From positions 372,001 to 436,000 of the forward strand of contig VIIQ02000071.1 of NCBI GenBank assembly GCA_007449985.2: a DNA stretch of 64,000 bases. The letters are read 5' to 3'. This DNA comes from Desmodesmus armatus. Its lineage: Eukaryota > Chlorophyta > Chlorophyceae > Sphaeropleales > Scenedesmaceae. The notes below the pieces were generated by a model. That model was given only the letters and a program-made list of their open reading frames with translations. It had not been told where the DNA came from and did no database searches. How positions within the stretch are numbered: the first letter of the stretch is position 1; the number at the start of each line of letters is the position of its first letter. Shown here one piece after another: positions 35,942 to 48,000 of this stretch. The position numbers and the translations under genes are program-made.

Positions 35942-38900
35942 ATGGGTCAAGGGGGCAGCAAGGGTTCCTCAGTGGTCCACGTTCAGGTTGACTCTGGCTA
36001 CTACTATGCTGGGGATACTGTCACAGGCACTGTTGTGCTGCATGCGGAGCAGGCAATCGATGTGAAGGCGATCAGCGTCAAGGTAAGCGGGGCGAGTAAA
36101 AGAGATAGTTATGAATGTTCAGCAGCAGCAGCAGCAGTAGTGGATATATTGGCCAATTTGCAGCTAAGCCAACCAGCATGAGCAGCAGCACCCCAGTGAC
36201 CTTGTCAGGACATGAAATTACTTTCAGGTCATGCAGCAGAGCTGTGTCCCCGTCTCTATGTCAGGTGACAGGGGTTGAGAAGACAAGATGGGTGGAGACT
36301 CAGCACTCCAGCACATCCTCCGAGTCACATGTACATAACGTACATGATGTCACCTACGGGGGCAAGCATATGATATTGAAGGTGAGCGCAGTGTCCTGCG
36401 TTCAACAATCAACCACGTGCCTCAGAACTACACTCATGCAGAGGTGCAACAGCTGCCAGCTGAGAAAGATGTACAACGCGTCAGAAGCCTCGGCCAACCA
36501 ACCTATCAGAGCCTAGGCAGTGGTCTGTCAACCACTGTGGGCTGGCACCATCATTGAGTCTGCGCGCCATGCTGCTTTTACGTGCTGCAGCACAAGATAC
36601 CCCTGAAAGACAAGTCCACCATTGCGCCAGGCGACTACCAGTGGCCCATCTCCTTTCAGGTGCCCGCCAACATCCCCGGCACTTTCCACTACAATGCACC
36701 CGACAACAGGACAAAGTGAGCAGCTGGAGAACCACACCTGGAGGAACCCCATAGCCATAGCAACAGCGCCCGCATGTGGCCACACCAGCAGCAGCAGTCC
36801 CCCTGCAGCTGCGTGGCACGCAGCGGCTGTTCAAGGTCCATGCAGCCGCTGCGCAGTCCCACCCGCTTACGCTGTCGCACTCACGCACCCTCTTGCATGC
36901 AGTTTGCCAAACAGGCTGGCCTGTTGTGATGCTGCTACCGCCGTTACAGCTGCAGCTCTTGCAGCGCTCAGCTATGCTGCTACAATGTCGCCACTGCAGC
37001 TGCAGCTCCGAGCTGCAGTGCAGCGCTCTGAGCAGCCGTGTGTCATGATCTGTCACAGCTAAGCATGGGGCTTATGTTTGCAATAACGGTGTCCACCATG
37101 TGCCTGCAGTGCCTCCATCGAGTACAAGCTGAAGGTAGTGGTGGACCAGGAGGGCTTAATGAAATCAGACATCAAGAAAACACTCAAGTGAGTGTAGCAA
37201 CAGCACAGCTGCCCACTGGCATGGATGCATGGATGCCGGGCATCTGGCAGTACCCTGATGCTGTCTGTGTCACTGCCAGTGAGGCTACTAGTACAGGCCC
37301 AAGCACCACCGGTGGGCAATGCGCATAGGGCGCAGCGTGCCACAGAGAGCACCCTGCAGGGAGCGTTGCAGCAGTTGTTATGTGCTGCTGAGCAGCGTGG
37401 GATGGGCACCACGAGCAACAGCACCGCCATCGCGCATCCAAAACAATCAGGGGCATGGTGCAACCATCAGCGTCAGCTTTGTGTTACCATCACACGGCCG
37501 GGCTCTCAGCCACTGGCTGTGAGTGAGCATCGACCGCATGGTGGTTGCATCTATGCTTGGCCCGCAAGCACTTTGTCACACGACGAAAGCACATGTGTAC
37601 ACCGCCGCACATGCACCCTGCAGGTTTGATGTCCTGCAGCGCAACAAATCCCAGGCCCCCTCTGGCCCCCTGGTGCTGGACGTTGACCAGCCCATCAGCG
37701 CATGGTGCTGCATCAACAAAGGACACATCAGCATGAGGGTGGCAGCCGCAACAGACAGCTACCTGCCAGGAGAGTTCATCAACCTCGATGCACAGGTCCG
37801 ACAGCGGCTGCTCTCACTCTGTAGTATTGCAGTGCCGCCACATGCCATGTAGCAAGCCTTGCAGTGTGCATTGGACTGAAGCATGTTGCAAACTGTCTGC
37901 CTGTGAGATGCCCCCCACTGTGATTGCCACACCTCAGCAGCTGCAGGACCGCAGTAAGGCCAACTGCAGTGCATGGCAAGCATCATGCTTTTGTAGTACA
38001 AAGCATCACTGATGGCAGTACTGCACAGCGTGCCGCATGCTCAGCAGTGCAGTCACTGCAGTGCAGCAAATGCTCAGCACAGCTGCGCACTGCATTTCTG
38101 TGAAGGCACTGCACTCAAGTGTGGTTGCTCTGTTCATTAGAAGAAAGCCTGCGGCTGTGCGTCCTGCAATGCAGATTGACAACAAGTCCAGCACGCCAGT
38201 TGAGGTTGTTGAGATGAAGCTCCACCAGCGCCTGCACCTCACGGGCGAGAGCCTCCTGGGCACCACCAACAAACACATTGACGTCGTGCGCGTGGCGACA
38301 AGGTCAGCAGCATATTCTGGGACAGAACAGCAGTGCTGTCATGATGCCATGTTGCTGTCACATGCAGATCGCTGAGTGGACATATTCAGCCGCATCATGC
38401 CACTTGCATGCCAATTTTCATGGCGAACCAAAACGCTGCTGCTTGTGTTCTGCAGGCAGCAGGCAACAAATGCCGCGCAGGGTGCGCCTGGTCTGGTTTC
38501 ACAATACGTTGGCAGATTGGAGCTGGACAGAGGTATTGAAGCAACATGCTTGGGGAAGGTGGGTCGTCCCAGCGGGCACTGCTTGCCAGTCTGCACTGCA
38601 CTTTGGGGGCCCACACCACAGTTGAGCTGGGCGCAGGCAGGGTTCATTCCATGTGACATAAGCCAACGAGGACTCCACTTCGGAAGTGCCTTCCAAACCG
38701 GGGCAGGGGCCCTGTGCGTTGCGCTTGGCGGCAAGGTACATGCGTCAGTTCTGTTTGCGTGCATGCCAGGCTGCACGGCACCAGCATCAGGACTGCGCGG
38801 CAGGGTAACACACAGGAGTCTTGGCATGCCGCTGCAGGTCATTCGGTCCTCGTATGAGCTTGAGGTGACAGCCAAGACAGGCTGCTGCCTCAGCCAGGTG

Positions 38901-41012
38901 AAGCTGAAGCAGCCCATCTTCATCAACGACCCACAGCCACACGCAGCACCTCCCGTCATGCAGCCGCCACCCGCTGGGCCCCTCAGGTGTGTGTGTATGT
39001 ACTCCACCGCAGCGCAGCAGGGATCAATGCGACAATTGATGCTTTAGCCTGTGCAAACTTCCGAAGTGCAACGGTTGCACACTGTTCACCGTTCGGCACA
39101 GTACACCTTTCAGGTCCTGGGGTCTTGTAGGATCCCTACTGACTGTCTGGCCTGCGCCGGCACAGATCTGCAGTCTTCATTGACCTGACACCCTATCACA
39201 GAGTCTGGCAACATGTGCAAGGGTCAAACCCGGGGCCCGACAGTGTCGCGTGTCAACATGATCTGTTACTACTACTACTACTACTACTTTACTGGATCAG
39301 GGCCTCGCCTGATCGGCCTTTCAGGAGCCAAACAAGGCTCATAGGGCATAAGCACTCCTCAAAGGACTCGCATGAGAGAAAAACAACAGCACCAGAATGC
39401 GCCTCAGAGGTCATCCAACAACTCATCCGGAAACATATCCGCTGCACCAGCTTGAGCTGCTTCAATGATCTCCTCTTCTTCAGAGGCAACGACACCAGCA
39501 GGCTCGGCCACAAGTTCTGGCGGCGGGTGCTGCCACCGACGCTGTGAGCACTCATACATAAAACCAGCTACTAAGTGCTGCTCTTGAGACATGAACTGCC
39601 GAACTTCCGCAGAAGACAGCTGCCGGCTGGCTACATGCTGCCAACCACCGAGGCACTCAAACAAGTGAGAGTGATGTTGTCTCACGGTGGCATAGGCACT
39701 GCACTCAGCAATCATATGCAACTCATCTCCAACCCCTGCATCACGCAATCTGCACACACGCTCCGACCGAGGCACAGGGGCACGTACACGGGTCCCCTCA
39801 ATGTCTTGATACTCCCACTTCATAGTCTCCACTTCCAAGTCATGAGCAGCCAAACGGAAACATGCCAAGGAGCGTAACTTGTTGCGAGAGATCCCTGCGG
39901 ACCAACGGACATAGGCGGGGTAGTCCTGCCACCGGCCGCGGTCCAAAAGGGGGAGAAGGTCCTCCAGGGGCCCACCTTGCTGTGCAAACCACTGTTGGTA
40001 CTTGCAGCACGACACTTTATCAGACGGCGCAGAGCGTGGCGACTCCGGCAACCCACCCCAACAACCATAGAACCAACTATCAAAGGCACGCAATGCCACA
40101 GGTACGGGGAGGTAGCTGAAATCACCATCGCGTACCAAACCACCCTCCGGCATACAGCCCACACGCTCAACCAGCTGCGAGAAATCGTGGTACCAACCTG
40201 ATGTGGATCCAGCCAAGGTGACATTGTCCTGCATGGCCGCACCAAGCAGGTTGTCCGATGGTAGACCAGACATGCGGTTCCACAGGGTCACTGCAGATTT
40301 AAACCAGGCTCGCACCAAAGGGGCACAACCAACCTCCCGGAGTAGAAGCTGCCGGGATGTGCTGCGCCTGAGGCCTCCTAACACTTGACGCAGAAACAAG
40401 CTTTGCACTCGGTGCAAGTCATTGTTACACAGTTCGTACACAGTTCGTATACATTTTGAGCAATGGTGGCTGCCGCTGACACTCCTTCTGATGTGTGTCC
40501 TGCAGGTGTATGCCCCTGTCACCTTTGCGCTGCCGGCAGCGGACTGCTACTCCAGCTGGCAGCAGCAGCAGCCAGTGAGCGGCGCGCCAGCAGCGCAGCA
40601 GTATGCAGGGGGCTACAACCAGCCGCCACAGACATCTCCTGAACAGCACCAGCAGCAGGGCTACCAGCAGCAACCCCAGTACCCACCTCAGCAGCCACAG
40701 TACCAGCAGGATCTTGCATACTACCCCCAGCAGCAGCCAGGATATCCACAGCAGCAGCAGCAGCAGCAATACCAGCCCGACCCGCAGGCGTACCCTGTAG
40801 CGTACACAAGTGCGGATGCACAGTCAGCAGTGCCGGGCGCTGTCTGCTATCTTGGGCAGCAGCAGCAGCAGGCTGATCCATACGTGAACAAGGCAGGGGG
40901 AGGCTACATGACCAGCGGTCAAGCAGCGGGACCCGCTCCAGTGGGGCAGTGGGGGTACCCTCAGCAGTCCATGGGGGCAGCGCCAGGTGCGCCCAGCTGG
41001 CCGACAGCTTGA
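35942..41012 (+). CDS. Arrestin-fold protein, copy 2, tandem paralogue with LINE in last intron
   Basis: Exons match copy 1 one for one: 35942-36082, 36265-36381, 36591-36715, 37110-37187, 37624-37795, 38175-38302, 38456-38558, 38838-38986 (or 38990), 40506-41012. Exon 2 is 21 bases longer (SESHVHN-type insertion). Exon 5 is identical to copy 1. Exon 8 lacks one base relative to copy 1 (ccacccgctggg against ccacccggctggg), which would put the tail out of frame. Using the GT four bases further on, in the gtgtgtgtgt run, restores it (PLRC-VYAPVTF), giving about 507 residues. The MGQGGSKG start and Q/Y/P-rich tail are kept, with poly-Gln blocks of different length. The promoter-proximal 250 bases are also shared with copy 1. 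Confidence 0.85.
39267..40480 (-). mobile_element. 5'-truncated LINE (non-LTR retrotransposon), antisense in intron 8 of arrestin copy 2
   Basis: A 3' fragment encodes the region after the reverse transcriptase, stop at 39404: FLRQVLGGLRRSTSRQLLLR, REVGCAPLVRAWFKSAVTLW and NRM, then a CCHC-like end, RVCRLRDAGVGDELHMIAEC. This resembles the C-terminal zinc-binding segment of algal and plant LINE pol proteins. On the minus strand the element ends in a (GTA/TAG)n tail of about eight units (39267-39290), as in LINEs with microsatellite tails. The 5' edge is about 40440-40480 (the frame runs on into host DNA). Target-site duplications were not found. No stop interrupts the roughly 350 coding residues, so the insertion is young or recent. 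Copy 1 lacks it. Confidence 0.8.
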
Positions 41013-42082
41013 GCAGCACAGTGCTTCATCCGCATGCCCAGTTACTGGGATCGTCCCGGGTTGTTGAGATGCTCCACCGACTGGCTGAGTCACTGGCTGG
41101 GTCTCAGAGTCTGAGTGACAGCAGGTACAGCGCCCGTGTCACCTGAGGGTTCATCGGGCCCCATGATTTTAAGATGTACAATGTGGCTAGCAGCGGTACT
41201 GGGTGCAGCCTGTGGTGATGCGTATATGCAGCTGAAGTGGGACCTGCTGTGCCAGCTGCCTCATGTGTGCTGACAGAGCTACCTTGCCAAGTGCGCAGTT
41301 GCTACCAGTGTTGCACTTGACTGTGACGCCGCATGCCTGCCTCTGGCAACAGAACCTTTGGATTTGGACAGACCGCACTAGCCTTGACAGATTCGCAGCT
41401 TGTCCATTGTTCCAGACGAGCTCAAGCATATGGCCACAGTGCCTGAATCAGCGTTACATGGTGTCAACTCAACTTCACTCTCACAACAGTGAGGCGGCAA
41501 GCACAAACAAATCGAGTCTGTCACACTACACCAGCCACCACAGACCGGACTGGATGAAAAAAGAGTCATGCACATGCCCGCCTTCAGCTGCACATGCCAG
41601 CTTCCCGCTGTCAATAACCTCACTGTCCAGACTCCCCTTTTCAAGGCTGCTGCTCGCATCCTGTAACACACGGTTGCTTGGCCAACCCCCTGCACAGGGA
41701 GAAGCACAACCACACATTGCAGCAGTAGAGTCACACACATGTCATCATGTGTTGCTACACCAATGACAGCAATCCGTAGGTATCCAGCACTAACTTAGTC
41801 CATCCCTGCAGATGTAAGCTCTGATCAAATCAACAGCCATGTGTGACACATGTAAACACATGCATGCACATTTGGACTCCTGTCGTTGCTGCTGTTACAG
41901 CAAATACCAAAGCGCCCCGTCAAGGCGCATGCAACACAGTATTGCTGCACACGTGGCCTTGCTCACCTTACCTGTAACAAGCAGGCAGATGAATAACTTG
42001 TACGAAAGGCAAGGTCCACACGAGCTCCAATGGGAAAACCTCACGAAGATCGCGTGCTAGGGTTTTAGCCAATGCCATCAGC
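41013..42082. other. Convergent 3' region between arrestin copy 2 and GUF1
   Basis: No further gene is supported. The first roughly 100 bases (agcagcacagtgcttcatcc...) repeat the sequence after copy 1 at about 35247-35285, marking the end of the duplicated unit. A TTACA at 41895-41899 is TGTAA on the minus strand, the usual green-algal polyadenylation signal, about 185 bases after the GUF1 stop. Confidence 0.5.
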
Positions 42083-45000
42083 TCAGGGCTTGAGCAGCTC
42101 AGGGAAGATCTCTGCCGACACTGTGAGTCCCCCCAGCTGCCTCATCCTCTTCTTGCCCTCCTTCTGCTTCTCCAGCAGCTTGCGCTTGCGGCTGACGTCA
42201 CCCCCGTAGCACTTGGCCAGCACGTCCTTGCGCAGCGCACGCAGCTGCTCACGCGCAATGATGCGCCCGTTGGCGGACGCCTGCGGGAATGATGGTGGTG
42301 CAGTGGTGTGGTGGTTGTGTGCCGCAGCGATCAGCACTGACGCGGGCGCGCTTAACTGTACCAGTCTCTGTGGTTGGTCGCCTGCTGCGGCAGAAGATTA
42401 GCTATACTGCAATAGCTGAAGAAGCAGTGCACTGGGTGTCCAGGCACCACACTGCAGCACGCATCTCAGTCAGATGTCACGTCTGCTTGCTGGAGGCATG
42501 CCTCCAGTGCGCACTGCTTTCCAGCTGGCAGTGCAGGTGCATTGCCTGCAGCACACTGCTGTGCTGGCCTGTGTGTCACACAGTCGGCAACACGCGCCAC
42601 TGAAGGTTTGAAGGTCAACAGACTTGGGGCTTTCCTCCCTGTGCGGCCAGCGGTACTGCCGGTGCCCCCCCCCCCCCCCCCCCCGCCCAACTGCCATTCT
42701 GTTCAGCAACCGCTGCAAATCAGATCCTGCAGCACATCTATCCTTGGCTGAGCTGCATGTCAGGCAGGTCAACAGGGTTGCAGTGTGCACCTCAGTAGCA
42801 CACCCACACCCCTCCCCACCTGTATGATGACCTCGTACTGCTGCCTGTCCAGCAGCTCCTTCAACCGGGAAGCCAGGGTGCGACCCAGACGCGAAGCGTC
42901 ACCTGAAACACACAGCACGGGCAGCAGGGGCAACAACACACAATCAGCACCCAGAGCCTGATTGCTGCAAGCTAAAACACGATCGACAAGGGTCGTGCGC
43001 TTTGACAAACATACACTGCTAAAAAACGACTTCATTCTCACAGTGCCAACACTGTGTAGCTGGAGCTGTTGCGCAGGGGTCTCAGCAGTGCATGAGTGAG
43101 GGGGGGGGGGGGGGGGGGGGGGGGAGAGCCTCCGGGCACCGCTCACCTGATGGCACGAGGCGTGCGAGTGCATCAACAGCCTTGCCGTTCACCAGCAGCT
43201 CCAGCAGGGTGAGGTCTGCAGCGCGCTGGGGGCCCTCCTCATAGTCAAAGCTGGCATACCTGCACACAAGAAAGGTGTTGAAAGCGGAGTGCGATGTGAA
43301 GATGGGTCGGGGAGTGACGGGGGTACGGGGGTTGTTTGCCACTAGTGACTAGGGGTGTCCCCTGTTGGATACAGCCTGCACCAGCATGCGCAATTTGTGT
43401 TCCATGGACGAGCAGCTCTGACAAGGTCAGGTCTGCAGGCCGTTGGGGTCGCTCATTATAGTCAAAGCTGGCACACCTGGATTGTGTACGCGCAACGAGG
43501 GATCAAAGAAGGCTGCAGGATCGCGAGCATATGTGCATGCTGCCCACAGCAGATGTGAACAATCCAGGTGTGCAGCACAGCTTGTGGGCTGACGCATGCA
43601 ACATGCGTCAGCCCGCTATAACGCCCAACCGACCCTATCACCAAACTTGCACAATGTCCACCCTCCACCCCCCTCACCCTTGCGTTGCAGACTTGAGCCT
43701 GCTGTAGAAGTCCCCCGCCAGCTCAGACAGCGGCAGCTGGTACCGCAGCAACACCCGGTCACCCATGCTGCCCCCAAACACGCCGTTACCGCTGCTGCCA
43801 TTGCTGCCGCTGCTGCCACCACCACCCTCGGCAATCTCTGCTGCTGCTGCCAGCGCGCTGATCTCCTCCTGCTGTGCAGCAGCCCCACTGCTGCCACTGC
43901 TGCCACCATTGCTGCCATGGCGGCTGCTGGAGCCGCCGCCTAGGAAGTTGTACTCCAGCTGAGTGCCGCGGCGTGCTGCTGCCAGCTTCATGACGGCACC
44001 ACAGTGCTGCTGTGGGGAGATGATGGTGGCAATAACTGTCGGCTCATAGATGGTCAGCACCTGCATAAGGAAAGTGTGTGTTTCAGAGACAGAATGGGGG
44101 TGCGAGGGACAGAAAGCGCAGGACAAGGAGGGCGTAGGGATGCTGCGGGTAGTGAGTGGGGTCGCTTTCCACCAGCACCTGCACACCTACTATGTGGAAG
44201 TGGTGTGCAGTCAGCACTGTAATGCAATCATTCAGGCATGATGCCAGGCATGACCCCCCCCCCCCCCCAGCTCTCTGCCTGCACCTCCCCCCTGGAAAGC
44301 TCACTAACGCAGGGCTTGCTTGATGGCAGCCAAACCAACAGCCTAGCCCCCCCCTGCCCCCCCAGCACACAAGCCTCACCTTGGTGTTGCGTGGGTAGTC
44401 AGCAATGCTCTCCAGCCGCAGCGGTTCTGCTGCGCCCTGCACGTCCAGCTCGTAGGGCACCGTGGGTGCTGTGGAGATGACTGATGCCGCATACTCCTGC
44501 TGCAGGCGCTGCAGGAACACCTCTAGGTGCAGCGGACCCAGGAAGCCACACCTGCAATCAGGTGTGTGAGTGGGGTGAGGGGGGTAAGTGTGATAAGAAG
44601 GCAGCTGGGTGAGTGCAGCGGGCTTGGAAACCCACACCTGTGAATAGGAGGGCGATGCATGCATGATATGTGAGTGGGGTGAGGGAGGTAAGGTAAGTAG
44701 AAGGTGCAGGTGGGTGCTGCAGGCCCAGGAAGCCACACCTGCACATATTCAGATGTGGTGCATGCTGTGTGAGGGGGGGGGGGTAAGAAGGTATATGCGT
44801 GATTGGGTTGTTGAGTCCTGGGCGCCCAAACTGACTGATGCCGCATACTGCTGCTGCAGGCGCTGCAGGAACACTTCAAGGTGCAGCGGGCCCAGCAAAA
44901 CACCCCTGCAGACATGCAGGCGTGGTGCATGCTGTGTGAGTGGGGTGAAGGAGGTAAAAGAGGTATAACAATCTGTGGCTGAGTGCAGGGGGCCCAGGAA

Positions 45001-48000
45001 GCCACACCTGCAGACATACATGCGATTGGTGCATGCTGTGTGAGTGGGGTCTACAGAAGCGATATGTGAGTGAGTAGGTTGTTGCGAGTGGGCGCAAAGG
45101 ATGGCTGATGCGGCATACTCCTGCTGCAGGCGCTGAAGAAACACCTCTAGGTGCACCGGACCCAGGAAGCCACACCTGCAGATAAAAACGCGGGTTGTCC
45201 CCAAGCAACACGGTGGCACCTGCAGATAATCAGGCAGGTGGTGCATGCTGTCCGGGAGGTGTGAATGTCAAGATAGGTGTTTGCAGTGCCTGCAGCAGGA
45301 GCATGCAGCCTCAGCCTTGCTGGGCTCCCTGCTGTCACCACACTAACAGCAGGGAGTCCAGCAAGGCTGAGGCAGCATACTCCTGCTGCAGGCACTGCAA
45401 ACACCTACAGTCGCAGCGGGCACAGACACACACAACTGCAGATAATCAGACGGGTGGTGGATGCTGTGTGAGCGGGGGACAGGAGGTGGGTCGAGGGGGC
45501 GAGCACCGCCCACCGCCCCCCCCCCCCCCCCCCGCCCACACACGCCCCCCAAAGAAGCTGCATTCGGGGGCGGGGGAAGAAGGGGGGGGTGATGAGCGAA
45601 AAACCATAGGTGTGAGGCCTGCAGGACTGCAAGCCGCTGAATGTTCATGTGGTCGTTTGCACAGCAGTTTGTGGCTCACAAGGGGTGGTGGATGCTGTGT
45701 GAGCGGGGAACAGGAGGTGAGTCGAGGGGCCGAGCACCCTCCCCCTCCAAAGATGCGGCATTCTGAGGCGGGGGGATGGGGGTGTGAACAAAAAAACGTA
45801 GGTATGAGTCCTGCAGGTCTGCAGGCCGCTGAATTTTTATGTGGTCGGTTGCACAGCAGTTTGTGACTCACAAGTGGTCAACCCCGGCATAGCCATCCGC
45901 ACCTGAAGCCTGCACCCAGTGCATCGCTTGTCTCCTTCCTGACGGTCACACTGGCATCATTCAGGTTTAGCCGTTCAATGGCTGCTGCTAAACCCTCGTA
46001 CTCGTCAGCTGAGGCAGGGTATAGACCTGCGACACAGCAGCAGGTGGAAGCTGGCTGGCTCAGCATTGATGAACCAGTGCCATGATGGGACCGTGCACTC
46101 CTCAAACAGCCTGAGAGTTCAGGGGTGTTGCAGGGGAAGCAGCGCTGTTATATGCTATTGAGCGGGTCCTGCCTTCCCTCTGACCCAGTTGCGGCCCTCG
46201 CAAAGCAATTAATTTCTTACATGGCCCCTTGTCCGCCCAGTTTTTCTTTGGGCAGCGCACCGTCTCGGCTAGAACTGCACCCCATATTGGCGCAAGCCTC
46301 CTGTTCCTACAAGGCAAGCTAACAGAACATGGTACCAGCAAGGCCTGAACTCCCCATGGGTTTTGCTTCTATGGTTTGTTGCGGAGCGCTCCGCTAGCCC
46401 ATGCTGATACAAGGCAAGACAGAACCCTTCGCCCGGCTGTCAACATGCGCACCTGCAAACACCATGGGCTTGACTGGCTTGAAGCCCGGCAGCGGCTGCA
46501 CTGGGGGGTTCTTGGCCAGGTGCCAGGTGTCACCCACACGGCAGGCACTCACGTCCTTCACACCAGGAATGATATAGCCAACCTGCAACACATGCAGACG
46601 TGCACATTGCAGACCAGGTGACTGGCTGAATGGTGTCGCTTGGAGCGGCACATACCTTACTGGCTGTTGGGCGTTCAAGCCCAGAGTAACAATACCTTGC
46701 CTGCGTGCCTGTTTGTTGGGGAAAGACAAATCAGTTGCCAACCTCTTGTTGTTGCTGTTGTGTCTCACCTGCCCTGTCAGCAGTTTGCCGGTGGGGTGGG
46801 GCTCTGGAGCCAGGATGCCAACCTGCACACACCACAGCATGTATCACAGATCAGCACCAATCATGATGTGATGATGCCAGTGTGGTGAACTCCACAGATG
46901 ACATGTGGCGTCAACAACGACCCAGCAAACACAGATACGGCGTCACTGAGCAAACAACAGAAGTCTGGCGCCAAGAGGGAATCACTACGACGCCTGGCAG
47001 GCCACCCTCCCCCATTTGGTTCTGTCATTCCCTCACTCATTGAACCAGCCCTCACTCATTCAGCTCACCTCCAGGATGTCATACTGCTGCCCAGTAGACA
47101 CTGCTGCCAGCTTGTCACCAGCAGCCAGTTGGCCATCCACCACAGCCACCAGGCACACAACACCCCTGTGGGTCAGGGACAGGCACAGGCAGGAGGACAA
47201 CACCGCTATGATGTGTGTTGTAAACCAACAATCCCGCACAGCGCAGCAGATGAGGTCTGGTAGATGTGTTGCAGGCAGAGTCCCAGGCCAGATTGGAGGG
47301 AGTCAGCAGCTCTTAGGGAAGCAGGAATAAAGTCAAGCAGAACTGCTCTGGCAGTGCTAGTACAGCGCCCCACCTGTACTCATCATGGAAGGCATCATAC
47401 AGCATCAGCCTGAGGGGTCCACACACGTCCCCACTGGGCGCAGGAATGCGCCTGTGCGACAAGTCAGCAGCAGCAGCAGCAGCAGCAGCAGTTGCAGGAG
47501 AAATCAAGGACTGCAGTGAGTTTGTGCAATGCAGCCATCATGCAGTGCTGTGGTGCGTTGTGGCTGCCCTGTGTTTGGCACTGGGGTCATGTCGTTGGCA
47601 GCACTCAGCCCCCCACAGCTATGCTACCAGTGCCCTGCCTTGGCTGCCTGATATGTTTCCAATTCATTTTTGTCATCTCTTGCCAACTGCACACCAGCCC
47701 CTTTGCCCCAAGGCTGCATGCAGCACACCCACAGCTGCACCCCCCCCCCCCCCCCCCTGTATGGTGCACTCACTCGACAACTGCAGGCAGCACAGACTGC
47801 AGGCCCAGCCCAGTCTTAGCAGACACCTGAAGCACGCCTGTCAAGGAGACAACACACCATCAGCACAAGAAGCAAAACATGATCAGAGGGAATGCGCAAC
47901 CGTCCCATGGCCCAGCTGAGCTGGGGAGGAGCCTTCCCAGCTGCGGATGGCGGTGGCAGGACTAGGTGCTGCACATACACATGCAACGTGCGGCACTCTG

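Noticed and set aside
45147..45871. Open frames in GUF1 intron 11 as independent genes
   Set aside because: They are made of exon-12 fragments and duplicated intron DNA, without starts or phase continuity.
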